A DNA stretch of 64,000 nt from Girardinichthys multiradiatus (lineage: Eukaryota; Chordata; Actinopteri; Cyprinodontiformes; Goodeidae), in the NCBI RefSeq assembly GCF_021462225.1, contig NC_061804.1, forward strand, positions 40,611,975 to 40,675,974, given 5' to 3'. Below, piece by piece: positions 46,201-58,200 of the stretch (position 1 is its first letter; each line of letters starts with the position of its first letter). Both the position numbers and the translations under genes were made by a program. The notes under the pieces were generated by a model, which did not search any database, was not told the origin of the DNA, and saw only the letters and a list, made by a program, of their open reading frames with translations.

Positions 46201-49200
46201 ATTTGGATCTTTTTGCCAAGTCCTGCCATTCGTTTCGGAGAATAAACACACTTAAATGGAAGCAAGTGGTTTTTGTATTTTGGGTATTGTATTTTATTTA
46301 TTCTCTGTTATACAGCAGCAAAGTGATTTCATTTCAAGATAACATTTCCTTTCAGCACTGGTTCACAGAACTCCCTCCTGTGTTGACCTTTGAACTGTCA
46401 AGATTTGAGTTCAATCAAGCCCTAGGACGACCCGAGAAGATCCACAACAAGCTAGAGTTTCCCTCTATGCTCTATATGGACAGGTGATAGTGAAATGCTA
46501 ATAATGGTCATTATTAAAGTGTTTACCGACATGTAGTGTAATTGTAAAAATTCCTACTGGTATGTGACCCACAGGTACATGGACAGAAACAGGGAAATAA
46601 CCAGAATCAAGAGGGAGGAGATCAGAAGGCTGAAAGAGCATCTGACACTGCTGCAGCAGCGACTGGAGAGGTACACTGTCTCCGTAAAAACCTGTTGATC
46701 CTAGCTAAGGTCAGCAGAGCTCCTCCAGAAGGCAGTGGCTAGAAATTTCTCACTCTCACTGGAGCCTTTCGTCACCTGCCATATTGCCCTCTCCATTTAT
46801 TTTCCCTCTCCCAGGTGCTTACCTCCAACTTGGTGACACAGACTCCTCACTCTGTTTCCTTTTAGATATTTGAGTTACGGTTCAGGCCCCAAGAGGTTTC
46901 CTCTGGCAGATGTCCTCCAGTATGCCATGGAGTTTGCCTCGAGTAAGCCTGTGTGTACCTCCCCAGTGGAAGACATAGACACATCAGTCCCCCCTGGTGG
47001 CACAACAGGACAACAGTTACCACCACCAAGGCAAGTTAAACCAAGTAAAACTTGCATTCTAAAAAAATTGTTTGAGAATTATCCATGGAGTAACTGGATG
47101 TATTTCACTTTAAAGAATACTCAAGGACAAGTAAAACAAGGAAAAGCATTTTAAGCAGGCACACTCAAAGATGACAGGGGGCTACAATGGTCTGGTTGCT
47201 ACAACTGCATTGCCTTCTGCTGACTTCACCTTTCTTCCTCCTAGCAGCACAGCTGAGCCAGTCTCCCTCCCTCCCCAAGAGAGCTCTGGTCTTGCTTCTG
47301 CTCCCACAGCAGCTCCCACTGCAGCTCAGCAGCAGAGAGTCCCTGTTCATAAGCCGTTCACCCAGTCCCGGCTGCCACCCGACCTTCCCATGCACCCTGC
47401 CCCACGCCACATCACTGAAGAAGAGCTCAGGGTGCTCGAGGGCTGCTTACATCGCTGGAGGAGTGAGGTGGAGAACGACACTCGCGGTAGGTTACCATGA
47501 TTTCTTCATTACAGCTTTCCTAACCCCACTTTATTTGGTGTATTACAGAAGTGAACATTAGTTGAGCTCAAAATAATAAGGTGACGCTCTTTTCATCAGA
47601 TCTGCAAGGCAGTATAACCAGAATCCACAGAACCATTGAGCTCATGTACTCGGACAAATCTATGATGCAGGTGAGCCATGTTTTATTGCAACACGAAGAT
47701 GATCAGCTCCACGCTCCATCTGTTCATCTGCATTTACTATGTCCTCTGTACTTTCACAGGTTCCATACCGACTTCACGCAGTTCTGGTCCACGAAGGCCA
47801 GGCCAATGCTGGCCACTACTGGGCTTACATCTACGACCCACACCAGCGCTGCTGGATGAAGTACAATGACATCTCCGTCACCAAGTCCTCCTGGGAGGAG
47901 CTGGTCAGGGACTCTTTTGGAGGTTACCGCAATGCCAGTGCCTACTGTCTCATGTACATTAATGATAAGAAGCCATTCCTCATAGAAGGTACAAATGGGC
48001 TAAGGTCCAGTCTATGGTCATGTTTGTTTGTTACAGTATCTGGTGACCATTTATAGACTGCTCTCAGGGGTAAAAACATGCAAGACATCAGAACTTCTAA
48101 CTGATTTGGTCGTGTTTAGCAAACTAGATTTCTAAAACATTAAATATTGAGAGCTTACATTTGTAAGGTCACTGTGGGCTTTCAAGAAGGTGAGGAGAGA
48201 TGAAACACAACATTCTGAGCTAATTTCTAGTCCCACAAACTAAAAAACCATAAATGTCAAACACAACTAAGATTGTTGTAAACAGTGCTGTGAAAAAGCC
48301 ATTTTGGTCAACTTTAACAGGCATCTGTGTTTCATTAGCTCAGATAAAACTTAATGTTCTCAATATAGTAACTATTGGACTTGCATATCCCCTGCATAAG
48401 CTGAGTTGGAGCAAAACACTGTTGAAATTGTTAGTCCTGTGCACAGCTGCCGGGGGTTCAATTCCCTGTTTTTTTTTTCTATATTTCTGTGTTTATCTGT
48501 TGATGGGTAATATGTTAGGAATTATCAGCCCATAGAGGGTTTAATCTGAAGTCACCAAGAAACTTGAGATGAAAAAACAGATTCAGCAAGCTAGTCCAAT
48601 TTGCTGAAATATCACTGCAGCAGCTCAGTGGTCCTCAGTTTGTTTGTCTCCCACGTGCTTCTATGCCAGCCTGACCACATCAGGTCATGCTCCTTATGAG
48701 ATGATGGATGGGGTCCTGGGGTATCTCCTCCCAGATCCTGACCAGGGCATCACTGAGCTGCACAGTCTGAGGTGGAACCTGGTGGCGTCGGATGGACCTA
48801 AGCATTACGTCCCAGAGATGTTCTATTGGGTTTAGGTCAGTGGGGTGTGGAGGCCAGTCAATTGTATCAAATTCTTCATCCAGGAACTGCCTGGTTGGTT
48901 ACTTAGAGAGGTATAAAACCTTTTGCCAGTTTGAACTTTAACACCTTTACATTAAAGCATACTGCCTACCAACTCTTAAGATCTGATCTGATCTGAAAAC
49001 CCTCCATTTAATAAAGGTTTAGATCTTTTCCAGCACTCCACATGATGATGATTATCCCACTCTGTTGCAGAGGAGTTTGATAAAGAAACGGGCCAGATCC
49101 TCCGCGGCATGGACAAATTGCCCCCAGACCTGAAGCAGTATGTGAAGGAGGACAATGAGCAGTTTGACAAGGAGATCGAAGAATGGGATGCCATGCAGGC

Positions 49201-52200
49201 TCGCAAGGCCCAACAGGAGAAGCTGGCCCTGGCTGCAGCAGGTGTTTCTGCAGCACCATCCAGCACTTCCACCTCTTCTTCTTCTCCACAACCCATGAGC
49301 ATTGAGTCCAGCCCTCCAGACAATACTGGTAGGGGTCATGAAACTCATCAGAGTGGATTTTAAATGTATGCTCAGTGGGAAGCTGAGATTTAAAAAAATA
49401 TATATTTTTGAATTACATTGAAATGTAGTCTTTCAGCTTCCTTATTTATGATTATTACTCAAACCTAATTCTTTCCTTATGTCTGTTGTTGTCTTGCTGC
49501 CCTTCAGTACCCCAACAGGATCCAGAGTACTTGGAGCAGCCGTCGCCCACAAATGACCTGAAGCACCTGCAGGAGGACACAGAGAGGGCCATATCCAGAG
49601 CTGCTGCAGAGCAGGAGGAGAGACACCCTGAAGTCCTGTTAAATGCTGTATGTATGGGATATGAACTGAGTAGGCCTTATTCAGTGCAGGGTGGCAATGC
49701 AGCGAAAGCTTCTAGGATATATTGTCTGAGCATCAAATGCTTTTTACCAATACATTACATTTCAGGTCTTAGATTTAATCAAAGAGAAAATCCACTGTAA
49801 ATTTATACATTTACACACCCAGTACTTGGTTTTAATAACCACCATCATTTCAGTCCTTTCTGGTCTGGGAAAGAAATGTGTTAAATAATCAACCAGTCAG
49901 CAGGGTTCCTACACACTATAGAAGCCTGGAAAGGTATGGAAATTGCTTTTATGATTTCCCAGATCTGGATATGTAAGGAAAAAAGAAAATGAGTGTGGAC
50001 ATGTTTGAGTTTCTAGACTCCATTCTCTTTTTTCATTTAACTAAAAGATAAACATCAAAATATCCTAAAGTCCTTTTTATATAGATTCCTACTGGAATGA
50101 GTCTTTTCTCTGCTGAGATTTTAACAAGCAATCACTACAAAACTAAAACAGAAATGATGTGATTATAAAAGACAAATAATGTCAAATGTTTTCAGATCTT
50201 TAGTTGTTACTTATTGGTTTAAGCAAAAAAACCAAGGTTTTTTACTCCTAGAGCCTCTTAGATAGACGTGTTAAACTGGACCTGTGACTCGGGTTTGGCT
50301 TAGATGGCAAAACATTAACACTGTTATTTTATTATTGTTTACAAACAGAACAAGAGTTTTCTGCTAAAACAAATGGTTTAATTTGAAAGATCAATAAAAG
50401 ACTTTTCCTGTAATTTGGCAACATATAGAAGCTTTCCACCTTTTTCAGTAGTTGGATAAATATTAATGGTTTGATTGAGCCCTATAGTGTTTTACTCAGC
50501 CAAACGGTCATGAACAGAACAGCATCAGAAAACATTGTAGCTTGAAACAAAGGGCTTACTTTTTAAAGTAAACTTTAAAGTTAATTTCAGAAATAAAGCT
50601 AATAATAGTTATAAATATTATTAAAATGAATCACCTCAACAGCGATTAATGGTTGGGGGTTAAAACGTAGCGTCCAGCTCCACTCATGCCACAGATTTAC
50701 CTCTTAGATGCCCAGTTTTGCTCATTGTGCTCGTGTATAAAATCAGTGGAGACTTGGTTGACTTCAGTTAAATTTGGTTTTGTCAGACCAAAAGTTTGAT
50801 GTCGTGCCTCAGCCTTATCGCTAACTTGAAGTAAACAACTAATAACTGCAGTACATTAGTGACATTCATGCCCGCGCTGTGTAAAGCTCTTAGCCGAACT
50901 GTGCCTTTAATATATATTAACAAATTCTATAAAGTATGATCAGGTCTGCACGGTTGTAAACGATGCATCAACCTCTTCAAAACCAACAGTAGTGTTCCGG
51001 TGGTTATGTACATTTATGGTATTTTTCCAGAAAGCACCACTAACCGTAGTCCTCCTTACTGGTTGTTCATATCTGATTACTACAGTCGATGTTACACTTG
51101 TTTTCTCTCGGAAGTCTGAACTTGGCGCTGGAAATGACCGCATACTTGAGTTGAGCATTTGGAAAACAGTGGATTTTCTCTTTGTTTTTACTGCTGTTGG
51201 TAATACAAGCTGATGGCAATTTGATTCTCTGTGTTCGAGCACTCAAAGAATATATTTACAAATGGATATATAACGGTACCATACGTGCCACTGGTTTAAT
51301 AAGCTCCAAAGCATTATAAGTGTTAATGACTATGCTCTGTACACCCAGCAGCAATATTAGACACTAAATCCTGGGCTGTTTGGCGAGCTCCATCTTTCTT
51401 ATTTGAAATTCTGACTTGGGGACTAATTCTTGTTGTATTTCTGACTGGGAACTTAGAGAATCTGACTTCCAAGTACAAAAAGAAGGTGGCATAATTGATA
51501 AGGACATCTGAGTCTCCTGTGTTGTAACGTGTAAAAGTAGTTTTTTCTGCCTGTTCAGTTTTTAAACATCAAAGCAGGACAGTTGGACTGCAAAAAAGAT
51601 GTTTATGAGAGCTGCATTCTTATATTTCACCTGTTGTTTTCCCTCCATCTAACAGATCTTGTCCTTTCATCTGTCTTTCCTGTTGACCTGTTACACTTCC
51701 TTTCCAGTCGCTCCCCTCTCCCTCCACCCTTCAGCCTGAGGCCCAGATGAGCACTGCCCCCACCCGTCCCTCTGACCAGGTTACAGAGGATGAGTCTCTT
51801 GGCCAGCGCACAGTAGAGGTGGCCATTCCTAATGTGGGGACCTTTGTCATTGAGTCAGAGGAGGGGGGGTACGATGACGAGGTAGCTTCGGCCCCATCTG
51901 AGCTTCTCTTCTGTCTCTTGGCCTCCCAGAAGTTTAAAGCTGTCTAATATGCCTGTTCACAAGACTCTAAGTAGATACTGAACTATACTTTGTTCTGCTG
52001 ACTGATTTGGGACTTAGCATCAGGCTGAAAATATGCACTGAGACTAACCTGACTGTTGGCCTGTTTGCAAAGCCCTCCCATGAAAAATCTCTGCTTCAGC
52101 CAATCTGCATTTTGGCTTCATGGCAGGGTGATCTTTGGCAGATAGCTGTTTGCATTTGTAGGGGTGGCTTTTTATGTTGCTTCCCTGAACTTTTATCTTT

Positions 52201-55200
52201 TGGAACGTATTTCCTGGAACTGTTTCTCTCTCCTGGGCTGTCTTGTTGTGTGTTTCTGTGTTTTCTCCAATGTCACACAGAACTGTGCTGGTTATATAAC
52301 TTACATGTCAGATTCCAAGAGGCTCGTTCCTCCTATAGCTACTGCCTGAATCAGTGTTGGTGCTTCAAGCATATACATATAAAGAAAAATACTCAGTACT
52401 CAGAGGCTATGTTGTCTGGGGCCTAAATGCCCCTGGTAGGGTCTCCCATGGCAAACAGGCTCTAGGTGATGGGTCATACAAAGAGTGGTTCAAGAATCCC
52501 TCATGAGGATCAAAATATCGAGGCACGTGACGTCGACCGGTACGGCGGAGCCGGGGTCCCACCCTGGAGCCAGGCCTGGGGTCGGGACTCGTAGGAGAGC
52601 GCCTGGTGGCCGGGTTGCTCCTCGCGGGACCCGGCTGGGCCAAGCCCGAACAAGAGACGCGAGGCCATCCCCCAGTGGGCCCACCACCTGCAGGAGGAAC
52701 CGTGAGGGACCGGTGCAAAGAGGATTGGGTGGCAGACGAAGGTGGAGACCTCAGGGGCCCGATCCCTGGATGCTTAGGCTGGCTCTAGGGACGTGGAATG
52801 TCACCTCGCTGGGGGGAAAGGAGCCTGAGCTTGTGCGGGAGGTCGAGAGATATCGACTAGAAATAGTCGGGCTCGCCTCCACGCACAGCGTGGGCTCTGG
52901 AACCCATCTCCTTGAGAGGGGTTGCACTCTCTTCTACTCTGGAGTGGCCCACGGGGAGAGGCGGCGGGCTGGTGTGGGTTTGCTTGTTGCCCCCCAGATC
53001 AGCCGTCTCGTGTTGGGGTTTACCCCAGTGGATGAGAGGGTCGTATCCCTGCGCCTTCGGGTTGGGGAGAGGTCTCTGACTATCATTTCAGCCTACGGGC
53101 CGAGTGGTAGTGCAGAGTACCCGGCCTTCTTGGCGTCCCTGTCGGGGGTGCTGGATAGTGCCCCTCCCAGGGACTCCATTATTCTGCTGGGGGACTTCAA
53201 CGCCCATGTGGGGAACGACAGTGACACCTGGAGAGGCGTGATGGGGAGGAATGGCCTCCCCGATCTGAATCCGAGTGGTGTTTTGTTATTGGACTTCTGT
53301 GCTAGTCACGGATTGTCCATAACGAACACCATGTTCAAACATAAGGGTGTCCATCAGTGGACTTGGCACCAGGACACCCTAGGCAGGAGGTCGATGATCG
53401 ACTTTGTTGTCGTATCATCACCTTCGGCCGCATGTTTTGGACACTCGGGTGAAGAGAGGGGCTGAGCTGTCCACTGATCACCACCTGGTGGTGAGTTGGA
53501 TCCGCTGGAGGAGGAGAAAGCCGGACAGACTTGGCAGGCCCAAGCGCATAGTGAGGGTCTGCTGGGAACGCCTGGCGGAGCCCTCGGCCAGGGATGTATT
53601 CAACTCTCACTACCGGGAGAGCTTCGACCAGATCCCGGGGGATGTTGGAGACATAGTGTTCGAGTGGACCATGTTCTCCGTATCTATTGTCGATGCTGCT
53701 ACCCGTAGCTGCGGCCGTAAGGTCTGCGGTGTCTGTCTCGGCGGCAATCCCAGAACCCGGTGGTGGACACCGGCAGTAAGGGATGCTGTCAAGCTGAAGA
53801 AGGAGTCCAATCGGCTGTGGTTGGTTTGTGGGACTCCTGAGGCGGCTGACGGGTACCGTGAGGCCAAGCGTGCCGCGGCCCGGGCTGTGGCAGAGGCAAA
53901 AACTCGGGCCTGGGAGGAGTTTGGTGAGGCCATGGAGAAGGACTACCGGTTGGCCTCGAAGCGATTCTGGCAAACCGTCCGGCGCCTCAGGAGGGGGAAG
54001 CAGTGCTTCGCCAACACTGTTTATAGTGGGGGTGGGAGACTGCTGACCTCGACTGAGGACATTATCGGGCGGTGGAAGGAGTACTTTGAGGATCTCCTCA
54101 ATCCTGCCATCACGCATTCCGTGGTGGAAACAGAGGCTGGGGACTCCGGGTTGGACTCTTTCATCGCCCAGGCTGAAGTCATCGAGGTGGTTGAAAGGCT
54201 CCGCGGTGGCGGGGCTTCGGGGTTGGATGAGATCCGCGCTGAGTACCTCAAGTCTCTGGATGTTGTGGGGCTGTCATGGTTGACACGCCTCTTCAACATT
54301 GCGTGGCGGTCGGGGACAGTGCCTCTGGACTGGCAGACTGGGGTGGTGGTTCCTCTTCATAAGAAAGGGGACCGGAGGGTGTGTTCCAACTACAGGGGGA
54401 TCACACTCCTCAGCCTCCCTGGTAAGGCCTACGCCAGGGTATTGGAGAGGAGAGTCCAGCCGATAGTCGAACCTCGGCTTCAGGAGGAGCAGTGTGGTTT
54501 TCGTCCCAGCTGTGGAACACTGGACCAGCTCTATAACCTCTACAGAGTAGAGGTTCACATGTGTTTGTGGACCTGGAGAAGGCATTCGACTGTGTCCCTC
54601 GTGATGCCCTGTGGGGGGTGCTCCAGGAGTATGGAATCGGGTGCCCTTTATTAGGGGCCATCCGGTCCCTGTACGAGCGGAGCAGGAGTTTGGTCCGCAT
54701 TGCCGGCACTAAGTCGGACCTGTTCCCGGTGCATGTTGGACTCCAGCAGGGCTGCCCTTTGTCACCGGTCCTGTTCATAACTTTTATGGACAGGATTTCT
54801 AGACGCAGCCAAGGGCCAAAGGGGGTCTGGTTTGGGGACCAGTGGATTTCGTCTTTTCTTTTTGCAGATGACGTGGTCCTGCTGGCCCCCTCTAGCCAAG
54901 ACCTACAGCATGCACTGTGGTGGTTCGCAGCCAAGTGGGAAGTGGGATGAGGATCAGCTCCTCCAAGTCCGAAGCCATGGTACTCGACCGGAAAAGGGTG
55001 GCTTGTCCTCTTCAGGTTGGAGGGGAGTTCCTGCCTCAAGTGGAGGAGTTTAAGTATCTCAGGGTCTTGTTCACGAGTGAGGGAAGAATGGAGCGGGAGA
55101 TCGACAGACGGATCGGTGCGGCTGCCACAGTAATAGGAGCACTGTGCCGGTCCATTGTGGTGAAGAGAGAGCTGAGCCGGAAAGCAAAGCTCTCAATTTA

Positions 55201-58200
55201 CCGGTCAGTCTACGTTCCTACCCTCACCTATGGCCATGAACTTTGGGTCATGACCGAAAGAACAAGATCCCGGATACAAGCAGCTGAAATGAGCTTCCTC
55301 CGTAGGGTGGCCGGGCACTCCCTTAGAGATAGGGTGAGGAGCTCGGCCATCCAGGAGGGGCTCGGAGTAGAGCTGCTGCTCCTCCACATCGAGAGGAGCC
55401 AGTTGAGGTGGCTCAGGCATCTATACCGGATGCCTCTTGGACGCCTTCCTCGGGTGGTGTTCCGGGCATGTCCCACCGGGAGGAGGCCCAGGGGACGGCC
55501 CAGGACACGCTGGAGGGACTATGTCTCTCGGCTGGCCTTGGAACGCCTTGGGCTCCCCCTGGAGGAGCAGGAGGAGGTGTCTGGAGAGAGGGACGTCTGG
55601 GTGTCTCTGCTGAGTCTGCTGCCCCCGCGACCCAGTCCCAGATAAGCGGAAGACGACGAGTACGAGTACTCAGTACCGTTTTCAAGACCACTGTAATATT
55701 TTTTGAAAGCAAATAGTTCTTTCTAGTTAAGAGCAAAACATATCAATAATTACAATATAAATGTCAGTGCCATGTTTTCAAAACAGTAGACTAGATAACA
55801 CTTAGTGTAAGTGTTAATATTTTTTATGAAAGTGTGTACCTTTGATTCAGCTGTGCAGTTATTTTAATAATTGATAGCTACATTAGCTTCCACTGCCTTT
55901 TAAAGTAGAACTAAACCAGATATAAATGCATAACTCCGCCCCAGGCATATGTTGAAAAATGCCACCAAAGTGGGCAGTGTCAAGAGACAAGGCGGGTTAA
56001 GCAAGGGTGTGGTCAGGAGGACGAGGGAAAGTGGCAGCTAGCTTAATACGACATATTGAAATGTGAAGAGTGAGCAGAGCGATGCTGATAGTTTTGGCAC
56101 GAATTGGTCTTTTGACCCCCCCTCATCATCGCGGGTTAGGGGAGGTTTTATGGAGCTCCGCGGGCCGGAGTTTTATCAGTTTGAGCCGCTGGCTCAAGGC
56201 GCTGACTCAGCGATGCCCGAAGAAGGCAGCGGAGGACAGAATAGGAGCGTGTCAGAATGAGATGGTTTATATACATGAACACGGCGCTGTGACTCACACA
56301 TGTACCGAGTTATACCGTTTGATCCAATAGGAAAATTCAACTGCAGTAGCCACCGTTCAACCCAAAGAGGGCAGCACTAAGACGGTTTTAGTACAAATAT
56401 TGTCAAACTAAACAAGTTTTCATGAAAATGTAAACGATCGCACAGTCACATAAAAATAACGCCCTTCAGGCCAATTTATACAGTTTACCTGGTCAAATAT
56501 GTTGAGGTGGGGTTTAGTTCCACTTTAAAGTGAGGGGGGGGCACTGGTTTGTTTGTTGCTTCACTATTTAGTCGCTGACTGAACCATCAGCTGTTTAACA
56601 CATTTTCCTGCGTTAATTCGTACAGTGGTAGAACGGAGCGCTGCGTGGTTCAGATCTGTGCGCCTAGGAAGCCCATCTCAACGCGGGAGTTCAGACCGAC
56701 AGAGCATCACTGGGCTGTCTGTGTCCCAGAAGCTACTACTTAAACAGACAGCAAGGAGGTTTATTACTTCCCTGTTGCAGATACAGGAGCTTCATTGACC
56801 TGTTTAATTGACTCTTAAACATCAGCTAGTATGTGGCATCATTCAGCATTTGGAGGTTTTCCTGTCTGTGTCAAAAGGAAAGTTTCACCTAACTGCACTT
56901 TCTTGTTTGCCTGGGAGGGTCGCACTTGTGTTTTCTCTCCATGTTAGCAGTTTAAACCTTCAGCTGCAGCTCATTGTTTTTGTCAGGTGACGCTGGAGGG
57001 TTGGGGCTGATTGTCTAGCAAGTTGTTCAAATGGGTCACTTCATAGATTTTCACACAAATGAGTATCACGGAATAATAAATTTTTAGCATAGATTTTTTG
57101 AAATATTCATTATTTTGACAACCCTAGTCAACCATGATAATAAAATTTAAAATTGCTTTTTGATTCAAGGCCTAATTCACACCTCCCAGTCGGCTGGACT
57201 GCTTGACCAATAAGCCTAAATATGATGAATACGGTAGTTTTTGCATTCACAAAGGCAAAGGCAGATTTTCAGACCATATCTTGTTAATCTGTAAACTTTT
57301 AGTTGTAAAATAGAAAAGCTTTATTTTATTTTTTTTCTTTAAAATCATTCATTCCTATATCTTTCTTCAGCTGAAAAGACGTCCTAGACCTCTTGGCCTG
57401 CTTTGGCATTTTTAGAAAGTAACAATAATTGAAGATTGGATCACAGAGGTTACAGTCTAAAACATCAGTAAAACCACTTCAACTTTCTGGAAGTCTAACT
57501 AATACAATTGAATTTTCTGTGCTGATCTTTCAGAACAAAAACACTGTTAAAACAAGGAATGGCTTAAAACTTTTAATTTGACTGGAGGATTTAATTCCCT
57601 TCTTCCCCACAGATGTCAAAAATCCAAAGATTTTATATCTATTGCAGCAAACTAATAAATGTTGAACTTTAGAGAAGTTTAAACTGAACTGACATACAGC
57701 TGAGAAAATGCAACCAAGAACAAAATGCTTAGCACTCTCCCTCCACAAAACTGCACCTTAAATCACCTTAAGTCCTGCTGCTCACCAGGGCAGTTTCCTT
57801 GGGTAAATCTTTACCCTGGAACATGCAGTGGAAACAGGAAAGTAAGAGATTACTGCAATTGAAACGATCTTAAACAGGAAAAGCAAAGAGTTGTCATATG
57901 GACCAGTTGTTTCTATGTTATGACAAGAGATCCCTCACATGACACTGACTTTGTTTTAAAATGTCCAATTTCCTTTAAAATTGGCTTCATGTAGGTCAGT
58001 TGCCTTAGTTTTTACACATTGTCCTTTTTGCACATTTTTCCATTGAACACACTGGCTGTGTCACTAACAGTGCATGGACTGCTGGCTAACAAATGGCATG
58101 CCCTAACCTTTGTAGGCTCTATTGAAGTGCCTTTGAGCCATGAAACTTGTATATCTTTTTTACTTGACTGATATACTTGGATGATATTTTATTTAACATG

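Larger units (their letters stand above)
52400..55666 (+). mobile_element. Non-LTR (LINE) retrotransposon with 10 bp target duplication
   Basis: A 3,267 bp insertion flanked by the direct repeat TACTCAGTAC at 52390-52399 and 55667-55676. It is strikingly GC-rich against the AT-rich intron. Domain order is a 5' leader, an APE-type endonuclease, a reverse transcriptase and a short 3' tail ending CGACGAGTACGAG without poly(A). The exact clade (for example L2/CR1-, Rex- or Nimb-related) is not assigned. The orientation matches usp25. Confidence 0.93.

Noticed and set aside
49008..49348. Three overlapping minus-strand frames opposite usp25 exon 17
   Set aside because: Antisense to a conserved coding exon, low-complexity composition, no family resemblance.
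51747..51947. A separate small gene starting at the ATG at 51747
   Set aside because: The ATG lies inside an exon with good splice sites and phase 0 ends that continues the usp25 frame from exon 18.
53335..55736. Long minus-strand reading frames (260 and 209 codons) across the GC-rich insertion
   Set aside because: They are antisense shadows of the LINE reverse transcriptase; stops are rare because of high GC content, and they contain no recognisable domain.
56620..56680. A tRNA-like segment (CAGTGGTAGAACGGAGCGCT)
   Set aside because: It has a partial A-box look but no matching B box at the right distance, and no cloverleaf could be formed by eye.
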